From: Bacteroidota bacterium
Lineage (GTDB): Bacteria > Bacteroidota > Bacteroidia > Chitinophagales > Chitinophagaceae
Reading direction: 5' to 3'
Assembly (NCBI GenBank): GCA_013289175.1
Contig: JABDAN010000016.1
Coordinates: 1-47,961 of the forward strand
Length of the DNA stretch: 47,961 bases
This document shows, one piece after another, positions 8,142 through 17,538 of the stretch. Under the pieces are notes generated by a model, which saw only the letters and a list, made by a program, of their open reading frames with translations, was not told the DNA's origin and did no database searches. Within the stretch, counting starts at the first letter, position 1. Each line of letters starts with the position of its first letter. Both the position numbers and the translations under genes were made by a program.

Positions 8142-8657
8142 ATGTTACGATTACTCATCATTCCATTTCTATTTATGTTGAACACCAGCGTGTATGATTT
8201 TAAAGTGCCTGCTCTCAGTGGTGGAACCATCGATCTTTCTGCCTATAAAGGGAAAAAGATCCTGATTGTCAACACCGCTTCCAAATGTGGTTTTACTCCT
8301 CAGTACGAAGGCCTGGAACAACTCTATGATAAGTATAAGGATAAACTGGTTATTGTGGGATTTCCCGCCAATGATTTTGGAGGCCAGGAACCCGGTACCA
8401 ACTCTGAAATCCAGGAATTTTGCAAGAAAAATTATGGTGTCACTTTCCCGATGGCTGCCAAAGTAGACGTAGTCGGCGACAATACTACCCCGCTTTTTAA
8501 ATATCTGACAGAAGAAGCCATTAAAATGGGAACGCCTGCACCGGTCATTCAATGGAATTTTACCAAATTCCTGATCGATGAAAACGGGAAACTCATAGCC
8601 GTTTTCCCGAGCAAAATAAAACCCATGAGTGACGAGATCACGTCTCACCTCAATTAA
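8142..8657 (+). CDS. Glutathione peroxidase family (thioredoxin-dependent type), probably exported
   Basis: Thioredoxin-fold peroxidase that reduces H2O2 and lipid hydroperoxides (171 residues). The catalytic set is present: C49 in NTASKCGFT, Q82 in FGGQEPG, and W138/N139 in WNFTKF. A further cysteine, C94 in EFCKKN, sits where the resolving Cys of thioredoxin-dependent members lies. An ordinary Cys replaces selenocysteine. A hydrophobic N-terminus (LLIIPFLFML) ahead of the fold suggests a signal peptide and periplasmic location. It is followed by holB after 14 nt. Confidence 0.92.
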   Translation: MLRLLIIPFLFMLNTSVYDFKVPALSGGTIDLSAYKGKKILIVNTASKCGFTPQYEGLEQLYDKYKDKLVIVGFPANDFGGQEPGTNSEIQEFCKKNYGVTFPMAAKVDVVGDNTTPLFKYLTEEAIKMGTPAPVIQWNFTKFLIDENGKLIAVFPSKIKPMSDEITSHLN

Positions 8658-8671
8658 ATTTTCACCGACGG

Positions 8672-9877
8672 ATGTTATTCAGTCAGGTGATTGGCCAACA
8701 GGAAATTAAGGCAAAGCTTCGCAACCTAGTTGAACACAACCGGTTGAGTCATGCCCTCCTTGTGCAAGCACCGGAAGGGGCCGGGGGACTGCCATTGGCT
8801 TTGGCTTTTTCACAGTACATCGTTTGCGACCGCGTATCTGAGCGGAGTTTCGGAAATGATTTTCCAGCTGAAAGTTGTGGAATTTGTCCGGCCTGTATTA
8901 AGGCATCCCAGATGATTCATCCCGATATTCACTACTCCTATCCGGTCGTCAGCAAAAAACCTGGGGATAAACCGGTAAGTGCTGATTTTATTGCTGACTG
9001 GAGAGAATTCATTTCTCTTTTTCCTTACGGGAATATTTTTGACTGGCTTCAGTTTATTCAGCAGGCAGAAGACGGCAAAAAAGATATCAACCCGCAGGAC
9101 TATAAGCCTGGTAATAAGCAGGGAAATATCACGGCCCATGAATGTCATGAGATCAACAGGAAACTCAGTCTGAAAAGTTTTGAAAGCGGTTATAAGATTC
9201 TCATCATGTGGATGCCTGAGTATCTGGGCAATGAAGGTAACCGTCTACTGAAATTAATTGAGGAACCTCCTGCGGATACTTTATTCTTACTGGTATCTGA
9301 AAATGAATCATTGATACTGCCTACCATCCTTTCCCGGGTTCAAATCATTCGTCTGCCGCGGCCTTCGGTCTCCGAAATTCAAGATGCGCTCGTTTCTCGG
9401 TCCGGGGTTGCACCTGAACAAGCCAGGCAGTTGGCGGCAGTCTGCGAACAAAACTATCGGGAAGCGCTCAATCAGCTGCAACATGCCCAGGACGACTGGC
9501 AGGGTCTGCTTCGGGAATGGCTAAACGCTATTTTGAAAACCGGACCGGTTGCCCAGGTGAAATGGGTGGACGAAATCAGCAGAATAGGTCGTGAAAAGCA
9601 AAAACAGTTTTTGCAGTACTTTATTCACCTGCTTGAACAAGCTATTCGCTTGCGGATGATGGATCGGGAGGCGGAAGATTTACCGGAAACAGAAAAAGAT
9701 TTTGCCAATCGATTGAATAAAACAACAGATCTGGCCGCTCAACAGGCCATTGTTAAAGAGTTAAATAAATCAATTTATTTCATTGAACGCAATGCCCATG
9801 CAAAAATGCTCTTTCACGCGTTAACCATCCGGCTCTATCATATCCTGGCAGCCAGGGAAGAAGCGGTATTAACCTAG
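8672..9877 (+). CDS. holB: DNA polymerase III delta' subunit (clamp loader)
   Basis: 401 residues with the AAA+ clamp-loader fold, which helps load the sliding clamp. The N-terminus FSQVIGQQEIKAKL is typical. The P-loop region reads APEGAGGLPL and lacks the GKT of an active Walker A, as expected for the non-hydrolysing delta' subunit. A zinc-binding cluster lies in AESCGICPAC with an earlier Cys in IVCDR. The SRC-like motif reads LSRVQ. An insertion at about 95-150 (around the KKDINPQDYKPG stretch) is longer than in E. coli. The next gene, ricT, matches the usual holB neighbourhood. Confidence 0.93.
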   Translation: MLFSQVIGQQEIKAKLRNLVEHNRLSHALLVQAPEGAGGLPLALAFSQYIVCDRVSERSFGNDFPAESCGICPACIKASQMIHPDIHYSYPVVSKKPGDKPVSADFIADWREFISLFPYGNIFDWLQFIQQAEDGKKDINPQDYKPGNKQGNITAHECHEINRKLSLKSFESGYKILIMWMPEYLGNEGNRLLKLIEEPPADTLFLLVSENESLILPTILSRVQIIRLPRPSVSEIQDALVSRSGVAPEQARQLAAVCEQNYREALNQLQHAQDDWQGLLREWLNAILKTGPVAQVKWVDEISRIGREKQKQFLQYFIHLLEQAIRLRMMDREAEDLPETEKDFANRLNKTTDLAAQQAIVKELNKSIYFIERNAHAKMLFHALTIRLYHILAAREEAVLT

Positions 9878-9885
9878 GAATTGAG

Positions 9886-9893
9886 TATATTTG
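9886..9893 (+). promoter_or_regulatory. -7 promoter box of ricT
   Basis: TATATTTG, an exact TAnnTTTG match, 28 nt before the ATG at 9922, directly downstream of the holB stop. It would let ricT be transcribed independently of holB. No clear -33 element. Confidence 0.45.
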
Positions 9894-9921
9894 TCGACTT
9901 TGCTCGTTAATAAATACATAT

Positions 9922-11238
9922 ATGGGATGTTCTAATTGTGGGACTGCTGCCAATGGTAAGCCAGGCGGATGTCAAAGCCACGGAAGCTGTGGTACAGGGA
10001 GTTGCAACAGGATGAATGTGTATGACTGGCTCGCCAATCTTCCGATTCACGATCCTTCCACCGAATGTCGGGTGGTGGAAATAAGTTTTAGTCAGGGTAG
10101 CCGCAAAGATTTTTTTCGCAACAACACCACTCAGATTTTTGAAAAGGGAGAGACGGTGAGTGTAGAAGGTGTAAGCGGATTTGATGTGGGTGAGGTAAGT
10201 CTAACCGGTGAATTGGTCCGGATACAAATGAAGAAAAAATCGGTGGACGAGTACCATCCCGATATGAAAAAGGTACTTCGGCGTGCTTCCGAACGCGATC
10301 TGGACCTGCTCAAACAAAATAAAGCAAGAGAAAAAGAGGCCGTCATTCGTTCAAGAGCGATTTCCCGTCAACTGAAACTGGACATGAAAGTATCCCAAGT
10401 CGAAATCCAGGCCGATGGAAGGAAAGCGACTTTTTACTATATCGCCGATGACCGGGTGGATTTTCGTGAACTCATTAAGATATTCGCTTCGGAATTTCGG
10501 GTAAAAGTGGAAATGCGTCAGATCGGCGCAAGACAGGAAGCCGGAAAAGTCGGTGGTATCGGCAGTTGTGGCAGGGAACTCTGTTGTTCTACCTGGCTTA
10601 CCGATTTTAAATCCGTCAACACGACAGCGGCCCGTTATCAGAACTTATCCATCAACCAAAGCAAACTCAGCGGTCAATGCGGTCGCTTAAAATGCTGTCT
10701 AAACTACGAACTGGACACCTACCTGGATGCTTTGCAGCAATTCCCCGACAATGCAGACACCTTACAAGTGGCTAAAGGAACGGCGCTTTTGATTAAGAAG
10801 GATATATTCAAAAACCTGATGTGGTATGTATTGCCGGACAGCAACAAACAATATCCCCTTTTGATCGAAAGGGTAAAACAGATTAAAAAACTCAATCAGC
10901 AAAACAATATACCTGACGATCTGGGCGCCGTAGAAGTCAATACCGGTAAGCCCAAAGAAGAGCTGGTGAATGTAGACCTTACCGGACAATTCAGTGTAAA
11001 GGCCCTGGACAATGCCGATCGCAAAAAACGGCAAAACCGAGGTGGACCTTCCAATCAGAGAAGAGATGACCACCGGCAACCGCAGGCACAAAAGCGGGAT
11101 AACCGCTCATCGCAACCGCCACGAGACAATAGAGGACCTCAGCAAAGAGACAATAGACCACCTTCAGGCCCCAGAGAAAACAAACCACCTGCGCCACCCC
11201 GGGATAATAAACCACCTCCGCCTATTAAGAAATCATAA
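9922..11238 (+). CDS. ricT: RicT/YaaT-type PSP1-domain protein
   Basis: 438 residues. The PSP1 domain (about 60-290) holds the family cysteine signatures SCGRELCC and QCGRLKCC, which bind iron-sulfur clusters in the B. subtilis RicAFT complex, where the protein modulates RNase Y-dependent mRNA processing. Here an extra cysteine/glycine-rich N-terminus (CSNCGTAANG...SHGSCGTGSC) precedes the domain. The tail from about 355 is a low-complexity Arg/Asp/Asn/Pro-rich segment with repeated PRDN/RDNRPP units, probably disordered and nucleic-acid binding. RNase Y is often absent in Bacteroidota, so the partner may differ. It is followed after 3 nt by the hydrolase gene, so the two are likely co-transcribed. 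Confidence 0.9.
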   Translation: MGCSNCGTAANGKPGGCQSHGSCGTGSCNRMNVYDWLANLPIHDPSTECRVVEISFSQGSRKDFFRNNTTQIFEKGETVSVEGVSGFDVGEVSLTGELVRIQMKKKSVDEYHPDMKKVLRRASERDLDLLKQNKAREKEAVIRSRAISRQLKLDMKVSQVEIQADGRKATFYYIADDRVDFRELIKIFASEFRVKVEMRQIGARQEAGKVGGIGSCGRELCCSTWLTDFKSVNTTAARYQNLSINQSKLSGQCGRLKCCLNYELDTYLDALQQFPDNADTLQVAKGTALLIKKDIFKNLMWYVLPDSNKQYPLLIERVKQIKKLNQQNNIPDDLGAVEVNTGKPKEELVNVDLTGQFSVKALDNADRKKRQNRGGPSNQRRDDHRQPQAQKRDNRSSQPPRDNRGPQQRDNRPPSGPRENKPPAPPRDNKPPPPIKKS

Positions 11239-11241
11239 ACC

Positions 11242-12096
11242 ATGAAAGGTTTTAAGAAGAAAATGCTGTTGCTTTCGGGTGTTTTCCTGTTAAGCTGGCT
11301 ACTCTTCGCGCAAAGTTGCATGAGCTTTCGCAAAACCGATGCGGAAGAGAAAATTGCCTTTGAGAAAGATCATGTGGATCTTCATACGGCAACCTTCGAG
11401 CAGCAAGGCAGGCATATACATTTTGCGATGACTGGCGACGATTCCCTGCCGACTATTTTTTTCATCCATGGCTCTCCCGGAAGCTGGGAGGCTTTTGCGG
11501 ATTATATGAAGGACTCGGCATTGCTAAAAAAATTCCGGATGGTTTCCGTGGATCGCCCTGGATTCGGTTACAGTGATTATGGACAACCGCAACATCTGGA
11601 TGTTCAATCCTATTTGATCAGTCCTCTGTTTTACCGTTTGGCCAATCACAAACCCATGTACCTGGTGGGACATTCCATGGGCGGACCGATGGTGATTAAA
11701 CTAGCTGCCGATAACCCTGGAAAATTTTCTGGTCTCGTAGTGATTTCTGGTTCCATTGATCCAGCGGAAGAAGAACCGGAAATATGGAGGCCCGTACTTT
11801 ACAAAACGCCCTTAAATTTTTTTGTTCCCGGTGCGATGCGACCTTCCAATGAAGAACTCTGGTACCTGAAAAAAGACCTCGTCTCGCTGGAGAAAGATTT
11901 TTCTAAAATAACCTGTCCGGTTTATTTCATTCATGGCCAGATGGATACCTGGGTACCACCTGGAAATGTGGCTTACGGCAAAAAAATGCTGGTACATGCC
12001 TCTAAGGTGGAAGAAACACTTATTCCCGGTGCCAACCACTTTATTCCCTGGTCCCGGTTCACTGAAATCAGGTCGGTATTGTTAAAACTGTATTAA
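11242..12096 (+). CDS. Alpha/beta-hydrolase lipoprotein
   Basis: 284 residues. Signal peptide with lipobox FAQSC (Cys 26), so anchored to an envelope membrane. An alpha/beta-hydrolase fold follows: oxyanion motif HGSPGSW at about 76-82, nucleophile elbow GHSMGG with S145, acid D235 in HGQMDTWVP, and H266 in GANHF. All three catalytic residues are present, so it should be an active esterase, lipase or related hydrolase; the substrate cannot be read from the sequence. It lies 3 nt downstream of ricT. From memory, many Bacteroidota carry gldH at this position instead. Confidence 0.9.
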   Translation: MKGFKKKMLLLSGVFLLSWLLFAQSCMSFRKTDAEEKIAFEKDHVDLHTATFEQQGRHIHFAMTGDDSLPTIFFIHGSPGSWEAFADYMKDSALLKKFRMVSVDRPGFGYSDYGQPQHLDVQSYLISPLFYRLANHKPMYLVGHSMGGPMVIKLAADNPGKFSGLVVISGSIDPAEEEPEIWRPVLYKTPLNFFVPGAMRPSNEELWYLKKDLVSLEKDFSKITCPVYFIHGQMDTWVPPGNVAYGKKMLVHASKVEETLIPGANHFIPWSRFTEIRSVLLKLY

Positions 12097-12169
12097 GTAT
12101 TGAAAAGGGATGGCCTGCTTTCCAATACCTATTCTTTTTACTAAATTGCAAGTCCAAATAAATCAAACT

Positions 12170-12919
12170 ATGGCTATTTTTAAATCTGGTAATCCTGCGA
12201 TGAATGTATTCCAGAATACGATTACCCTTCCCGGAACCGGTACAATGACCGAAAAAGGAACGCTCAATAAATTTTTCATGTTGTTTCTGCTCGTCATGGC
12301 ATCCGCATCCCTGACCTGGAAAGCGTTTTATGACGGAGTGAACGTAGTTCCTTATATGATTGGTGCCGCGATTCTTGGATTGATTACGGCCTTGGTAGTA
12401 ATCTACAAAAAAGAATGGTCAGCCTACCTGACACCTGTATACGCTTTATTTGAGGGTGTTTTCCTGGGAGCTATATCTGCAACGTACAACAATGCGTTTG
12501 CAAAAACTGCACCCGGCATTGTTACCCAAGCCGTACTGCTGACTTTTGGTGCGGTGATCGCTATGTTTTTGTTATATCGTTTTCGGGTTATTAAAGTAAC
12601 GCAGAAACTCCAGTCCATCATTTTCATCGCAACGGCTGGTATTGCTGTCTTTTATTTACTAGCAGTCGTCCTGCGTCTTTTTCATGTGGATATTGCCTTC
12701 CTGCACGAAGGCTCCATGCTCGGCATAGGATTTTCCCTCTTTGTAGTGGTGATTGCAGCCATGAACCTGCTACTGGATTTTGATATGATAGAAAAAGGAG
12801 TTGCAGGTGGCGCTCCTAAATATATGGAATGGTATGGTGCATTTGGATTGCTGGTTACCATCGTATGGCTCTATCTTGAAATTCTCCGCCTTTTAGGCAA
12901 ACTTGCCGATAGGCGGTAA
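12170..12919 (+). CDS. Bax inhibitor-1 / YccA-like membrane protein
   Basis: 249 residues with seven hydrophobic segments from about 33 to 240, typical of the BI-1/YccA (TMBIM) family of inner-membrane proteins linked to calcium leak or FtsH modulation. Acidic residues D203 and D205 in LLDFDMIEKG lie in the late transmembrane region where the family has its conserved aspartates. An N-terminal soluble stretch of 30 residues (KSGNPAMNVF...) matches Bacteroidota members. Start ATG 12170 is preferred to an in-frame ATG at 12110, whose extra 20 residues look unrelated to the family. It converges on the AIM24-type gene. Confidence 0.88.
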   Translation: MAIFKSGNPAMNVFQNTITLPGTGTMTEKGTLNKFFMLFLLVMASASLTWKAFYDGVNVVPYMIGAAILGLITALVVIYKKEWSAYLTPVYALFEGVFLGAISATYNNAFAKTAPGIVTQAVLLTFGAVIAMFLLYRFRVIKVTQKLQSIIFIATAGIAVFYLLAVVLRLFHVDIAFLHEGSMLGIGFSLFVVVIAAMNLLLDFDMIEKGVAGGAPKYMEWYGAFGLLVTIVWLYLEILRLLGKLADRR

Positions 12920-12932
12920 ATGGGGATTTTGG

Positions 12933-12963
12933 AATGGGAGAGTCAGAAAACGATCCTCCCATT
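12933..12963. terminator. Hairpin between convergent genes
   Basis: Perfect 8 bp stem AATGGGAG (12933-12940) / CTCCCATT (12956-12963) with a 15 nt loop, in the 54 bp between the two convergent stops. The T-tracts on either side are poor, so termination strength is uncertain. Confidence 0.4.
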
Positions 12964-12973
12964 TCAAATTTTC

Positions 12974-13774
12974 TTAGCGGTCTCCTCCGAACAGGCTGCC
13001 GAGTCCTCCCAGTATACTACCCTCTTCCCTTCTTTGGCCCAGCTGCGGACTGTATTGAATAATCCTGCTGGCCAGGCGGCTGATGGGCAGAGACTGTATC
13101 CATACTTTACCGGGTCCGCGCATCAGGGCAAAGAACAACCCCTCCCCGCCGAACATCCAGTTTTTGATTCCCCTGATTAATTCTATATCAAAATCTATGG
13201 TGGGTTGATAGGCTACTACACAACCCGTATCAATTTTTAATATCTCCCCCGCTTTCAGTTCTTTTTCCATGATATATCCGCCGGCATGCACAAAAGCCAG
13301 GCCATCCCCATCCAGTTTTTCCATGATAAATCCCTCCCCACCAAAAACACCGGTACCCATCCTTCGCTGAAAAGCAATTCCGATACTCACTCCTTTGGCA
13401 GCACAGAGAAATGCATCCTTTTGGGCAATGATGCTGCCACCCAGTGCCTGAAGATCCAGGCAAATGATCTTACCGGTATAGGGCGCCGCAAAACTTACTT
13501 TCTTCTTTCCCTGACCCACATTGGTAAAAGCGGTCATGAACATGTTCTCGCCGACCAGCACCCGCCTGCCGGCGTTCATTAGACGGTCAATCAATCCGGA
13601 GGATCCCGGTTGCTGGGATCCATCCCCAAATATGGTTTGCATCTCAATGCCATCTTCCATCATCATAAAACCACCGGGCTCTCCGATCACCGTCTCCTGC
13701 GGATCCAATTCCACTTCTACAAACTGCAATTCTTCCCCGTAAATTTTATAGTCGATCTCGTGATTATTTCTCAT
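12974..13774 (-). CDS. AIM24 / TIGR00266 family protein
   Basis: 266 residues of the AIM24 fold, a double beta-sandwich built of glycine-rich strands. Recognisable features are the N-terminal EPGGFMMME, the central GKIICLDL and QKDAFLCAA, VFGGEGFIMEKLDG, and the C-terminal EGSILGGLGSLFGG tail. The biochemical role of the family is unknown; the mitochondrial homologue affects inner-membrane organisation. Start ATG 13774 (MRNNHEIDYK) is chosen over an in-frame upstream ATG 60 nt earlier, because the extra residues do not fit the fold. It is a single gene, convergent with the BI-1-like gene. Confidence 0.9.
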   Translation of the reverse strand: MRNNHEIDYKIYGEELQFVEVELDPQETVIGEPGGFMMMEDGIEMQTIFGDGSQQPGSSGLIDRLMNAGRRVLVGENMFMTAFTNVGQGKKKVSFAAPYTGKIICLDLQALGGSIIAQKDAFLCAAKGVSIGIAFQRRMGTGVFGGEGFIMEKLDGDGLAFVHAGGYIMEKELKAGEILKIDTGCVVAYQPTIDFDIELIRGIKNWMFGGEGLFFALMRGPGKVWIQSLPISRLASRIIQYSPQLGQRREEGSILGGLGSLFGGDR

Positions 13775-13846
13775 ACTTTTTTTTATAAAGATAAAAAGAT
13801 TCGTGTCGGGGCGAGTAGATGCTGAAATATTCAAAATTAATTAACC

Positions 13847-13877
13847 AAAAAAAAGAGCACTTGAGGTGCTCTTTTTT
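13847..13877 (-). terminator. Bidirectional-looking terminator of the efflux operon
   Basis: GAGCAC (13855-13860) / GTGCTC (13866-13871) with loop TTGAG, flanked by A8 on the left and T6 on the right. The U-tract for minus-strand transcripts is the A-run at 13847-13854. It lies 55 bp past the RND permease stop. Confidence 0.8.
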
Positions 13878-13931
13878 CTTGATATATATAATCGTTTTAC
13901 TTATTTCGCCCTGTATTACATTGCTATATCT

Positions 13932-16900
13932 TCAAAACCACGAACCTATCCAGGTTTCACCAACGGGTTGTCCGGCAAGATTTCTTCTCCTTCTTGCTTT
14001 TTCTATCCAATGTCTAATCAGCGTAATCGGAATAAGGACGATTAGAAAAATAAATGTCAGGGGAGGAATTCCCATCATCGAAATCCATTTTCCACCGAAA
14101 TACCGGCGCATGGGACGTTTTAACCGCTCAGCGATCAAGTACATGCTTGGTAAAATGAACAGGGTCATAAAGAAAGCAAATGCCAGACCGAAAATAATGG
14201 TCCAGGAAAGTGGTTTCCAGAATACGGCGCTGTCCCCACCGAAAAATATATGCGGATTCAATTCCGCAAAAAGTGTAACGAAATTAATATTGAATCCAAC
14301 GGCCAGCGGAATCAGAGCCAGGATGGCAGCCAGGGCCGTAAGCAAAACGGGAATAATTCTCGTTTTACCCGCCTGTATCAACGCCGCCCTGGTTTTCATG
14401 CCTCGGGCGCGCAGTTCGTCAGCAAATTCAATCACCAGGATTCCGTTCTTTACTACGATTCCCGCCAGTCCTACAATACCCAGTCCAGTCATAACAGCGG
14501 ATATCGTCATACCTGTGAATGCAAATCCCAGTAGTACGCCGATGACACTGAAAATGATTTCCATCAGGATGATGACCGGTTTACTGATCGAGTTAAACTG
14601 AAGCACCAGGATGAGAAGGATTAGCATCAAGGCATAGAGCAAAGCAGAGCCCAGAAAAGAAACCGTTTCCTGTTGTTGTTTTCCTTCTCCCGTCTGGGTG
14701 ATGGTTACATCATCGGCTTTGCCTTGGAAATTATCAATGGCTTGTTTTAGTTCTGCATTCACGGCCGGCGGCGTATAACCGGTCAAGACCGTAGAGTACA
14801 GGGTTATCACTCTTTTCAAACCCTTCCTTTTTATACTACCGTAGGTACTGGTAAAATCTATTTTGACCAGGTTGGTAATGGGGATTGATTTGATTGCACC
14901 CGTCGGTTCCCTGAAAAATATTTTCATATTTAGAAGATCCGTAAGATTTCTCCGCTGGACTTCCGTATTGCGTAATTGGATTTTATATTCTTCTTTATTG
15001 TCCTTGATTTTGGAAATCTCTCTGCCGAACAAAGCAGTGCGGATCTGCTGTCCGATCTGGGCGGTGCTTACTCCTTCAATCAATGCCCGCTGCCGGTCAA
15101 TGGTCAGCGTGATTTCAGGATTGGTGAGATCCACATCCATCTTAAGTTCCTCTACACCTGGAGTCTGGATGGAATCCAGGTAATTTTTTAGCGAGGTAGC
15201 CGTGGTCGTCAGGTTTTCAAAATTGTCACTGCTGATTTCGATGTTGATGGGCGGGTCGGTTGGTGGACCATTTTGTTCCTGATCAACCGAGATAGTGGCG
15301 CCTGGAATACCCTTTAAAGCCGCCCGGATGGAATCCAAAATCGGTGTGGTGGCTCTCCCGTGGCGTTTTTCAAATTCCACAAAAGATATCTGCACCCGTC
15401 CAAGTTCGGGTTGGGTACTGCGGTCTCCGCTTTGCGGATTGCCAGCACCTATGGCGACGTTGGAGATCACACTTTCCACCAACGGATTGGTTTTACCGTT
15501 ATCGGAACCCAATACTTTGTTCACCCTCAGTTCCAGCTGACGGGTAATCGAATCGGTGTAATTCACATTGGTTCCCACCGGCAATTTCAGGTAGACGTAA
15601 ATAAAATTTGGGTCTCCCTTTGGAAAAAATACCACCGGAACCTTTCGGACTACGAGGAATACAAATGAGAATACAAACAGCAAGAACGTACTGAAAAGAA
15701 GCCATACCGGCCGCCATCCTTTCAAGGCCCAGCGCAGGCCTGATTCATAATGTCTCATGATCCAAGGAAGGCTTCGGTTTTGAAAGGTGTGGATCATACC
15801 GGTAAACAGGTAGGCATTCAGGAACATCAGAATGCTGAAGAAAATCAAAAGATTCCCGGCAAAAGTAAAATGGCTCATATCCAGGAGGATCCCCAATAAC
15901 AAAAAGGTATAAAATAGCGGATTTCTGAAAACCCTGGATTTTCTGCTCGCGTGGTCGTCTTCAGCGTGGTTCATGAAATCAACCGCAAAAATCGGATTCA
16001 TGATGAAAGCCACGATCAGCGATGCCGACAAGGTAAAAATCAGCATGACGGGCAGATAGATCATGAATTTCCCAATCAGTCCGGGCCAGAACAACAGCGG
16101 GAAGAAAGGAGCGAGCGTCGTTAAGGTGCCCGCCAACACCGGTATGAAGATTTCACCTGCGGCTATTTTGGCAGCTATGATGGAAGATATCTTCCCCTTG
16201 CCTTCCGTAAAAATTCGGTGGGTATTTTCTATCACCACAATGGCGTCATCGACAATAATGCCCAGGCCAAAGAGCAGGGCAAAGAGAACGATAAAATTCA
16301 AAGTAACGTGACCACCAATGATGATATCAGCTGCCGGCAAAAACATAAAGGCAACAAACATGCTTAAGGGTACGGAAAGTGCCACAAAGAAGGCATTCGT
16401 GACTCCCATAAAAAACATGAGAATCACCAAAACCAATACGAAGCCGATTACGATAGAATTTACCAGGTCGTTAAAAGAAGTTCGGGTGGTCTTACTCTGA
16501 TCCCCGGTCACGACCACATCCAGGTCCTTTGGAAACTGACTGGCTTTCATTTCCGCGACCACTCTTTTCACTTCATCCGAGGTTTCAATCAGATTTTCCC
16601 CGCTGCGTTTAATGATATTTAAGGTAACGACATTCTTCCCGTTCAGTCTGGCATAACTTTCACTTTGTTTTACGGTATCGATGATGGTGGCGATGTCTTT
16701 GAGATAGATCGGAGCCGCGGAAGTGTTTCTGACAACGATTTGTGAGATGTCAGAGGCGGTCTTGAACTGGCCTTTTAACTGCAGGGTCCGCTTCATATTT
16801 CCCACATCCAGCAAGCCACCGGATATATCCAGGTTCTCGTTGGCGACGGCATTGGCGATGTCATTGAAGGTAATATTGGAGCTCTGCATTTTATAGTTGT

Positions 16901-17507
16901 CCACGTTGATCTGGAATTCACGTTCAGGCGCCCCTACTTCGTCAACCCGGTTGATTTGTGAAAGTTCTTCGAGCTTGTCTTTGAGATCGTCGGCAAATTT
17001 TTTAAGATGCTGGCCGTCATAGTTTCCGCTCACGTTCACGTACATGATGGGTTGATCCGACAAACTCACTTCCACGACATTGGGCTGCGTCGTCAGGTCG
17101 GTAGGAAGATCTGTTTTAGACTTATCCACGGCGTCCTTGACTTTTTGCAAAGCCACATCCGTTTGTACATCCGTTTCAAATTCTACGATGATGGCAGAAA
17201 AATCCTGCACAGAGGTGCTGGTCAGTTTATTGATCTTGGCTCCTGTTATTCCCTTAATCTGTTTTTCTATGGGACGGGTTACGAGGTTTTCAATATCCTT
17301 GGGAGAATTGCCTACATAGGTTGTCTGAACGTAAATCGTTGGAATGACAATATCGGGAAATTGTTCTTTGGGTGTGGTCACAAATTTGTTTACACCCATA
17401 TAAGTAACAAAAATAATCAGCAGGTAGATCGAGGTTTTATTGTTGATGGCCCAACTGGTGGGTTTAAATTCCTTGATCTTTCCTTTTATATTTTCAAGTG
17501 TGGTCAT
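13932..17507 (-). CDS. RND-family multidrug/heavy-metal efflux permease
   Basis: 1191 residues; inner-membrane proton-driven pump of the AcrB/MexF superfamily. N-terminal TM1 is at about 25-40. The TM4 proton-relay pair is D420/D421 in IIVDDAIVVIEN, and the TM10 lysine is K1020 in IVVKNGILVIEF, so the pump should be active. Porter-domain repeats occupy about 45-335 and 620-945. The protein is about 140 residues longer than AcrB: an insertion at about 527-575 adds two hydrophobic segments between TM6 and TM7, and the C-terminus has another at about 1147-1165. Start ATG 17507 (MTTLENIKGK) replaces an upstream ATG whose 33 extra residues overlap the end of the adaptor gene. Last gene of the tetR-tolC-mfp-RND operon. 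Confidence 0.95.
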   Translation of the reverse strand: MTTLENIKGKIKEFKPTSWAINNKTSIYLLIIFVTYMGVNKFVTTPKEQFPDIVIPTIYVQTTYVGNSPKDIENLVTRPIEKQIKGITGAKINKLTSTSVQDFSAIIVEFETDVQTDVALQKVKDAVDKSKTDLPTDLTTQPNVVEVSLSDQPIMYVNVSGNYDGQHLKKFADDLKDKLEELSQINRVDEVGAPEREFQINVDNYKMQSSNITFNDIANAVANENLDISGGLLDVGNMKRTLQLKGQFKTASDISQIVVRNTSAAPIYLKDIATIIDTVKQSESYARLNGKNVVTLNIIKRSGENLIETSDEVKRVVAEMKASQFPKDLDVVVTGDQSKTTRTSFNDLVNSIVIGFVLVLVILMFFMGVTNAFFVALSVPLSMFVAFMFLPAADIIIGGHVTLNFIVLFALLFGLGIIVDDAIVVIENTHRIFTEGKGKISSIIAAKIAAGEIFIPVLAGTLTTLAPFFPLLFWPGLIGKFMIYLPVMLIFTLSASLIVAFIMNPIFAVDFMNHAEDDHASRKSRVFRNPLFYTFLLLGILLDMSHFTFAGNLLIFFSILMFLNAYLFTGMIHTFQNRSLPWIMRHYESGLRWALKGWRPVWLLFSTFLLFVFSFVFLVVRKVPVVFFPKGDPNFIYVYLKLPVGTNVNYTDSITRQLELRVNKVLGSDNGKTNPLVESVISNVAIGAGNPQSGDRSTQPELGRVQISFVEFEKRHGRATTPILDSIRAALKGIPGATISVDQEQNGPPTDPPINIEISSDNFENLTTTATSLKNYLDSIQTPGVEELKMDVDLTNPEITLTIDRQRALIEGVSTAQIGQQIRTALFGREISKIKDNKEEYKIQLRNTEVQRRNLTDLLNMKIFFREPTGAIKSIPITNLVKIDFTSTYGSIKRKGLKRVITLYSTVLTGYTPPAVNAELKQAIDNFQGKADDVTITQTGEGKQQQETVSFLGSALLYALMLILLILVLQFNSISKPVIILMEIIFSVIGVLLGFAFTGMTISAVMTGLGIVGLAGIVVKNGILVIEFADELRARGMKTRAALIQAGKTRIIPVLLTALAAILALIPLAVGFNINFVTLFAELNPHIFFGGDSAVFWKPLSWTIIFGLAFAFFMTLFILPSMYLIAERLKRPMRRYFGGKWISMMGIPPLTFIFLIVLIPITLIRHWIEKARRRRNLAGQPVGETWIGSWF

Positions 17508-17538
17508 AAAAAAAATTCTGATGGTTAGAGATGCTGAG

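Noticed and set aside
12920..13180. Plus-strand 86-codon frame after the BI-1-like gene
   Set aside because: It lies opposite the AIM24-type gene and contains the terminator hairpin; no independent support.
13819..14601. Plus-strand 260-codon frame opposite the RND permease
   Set aside because: It is a shadow of the strongly supported minus-strand transporter gene.
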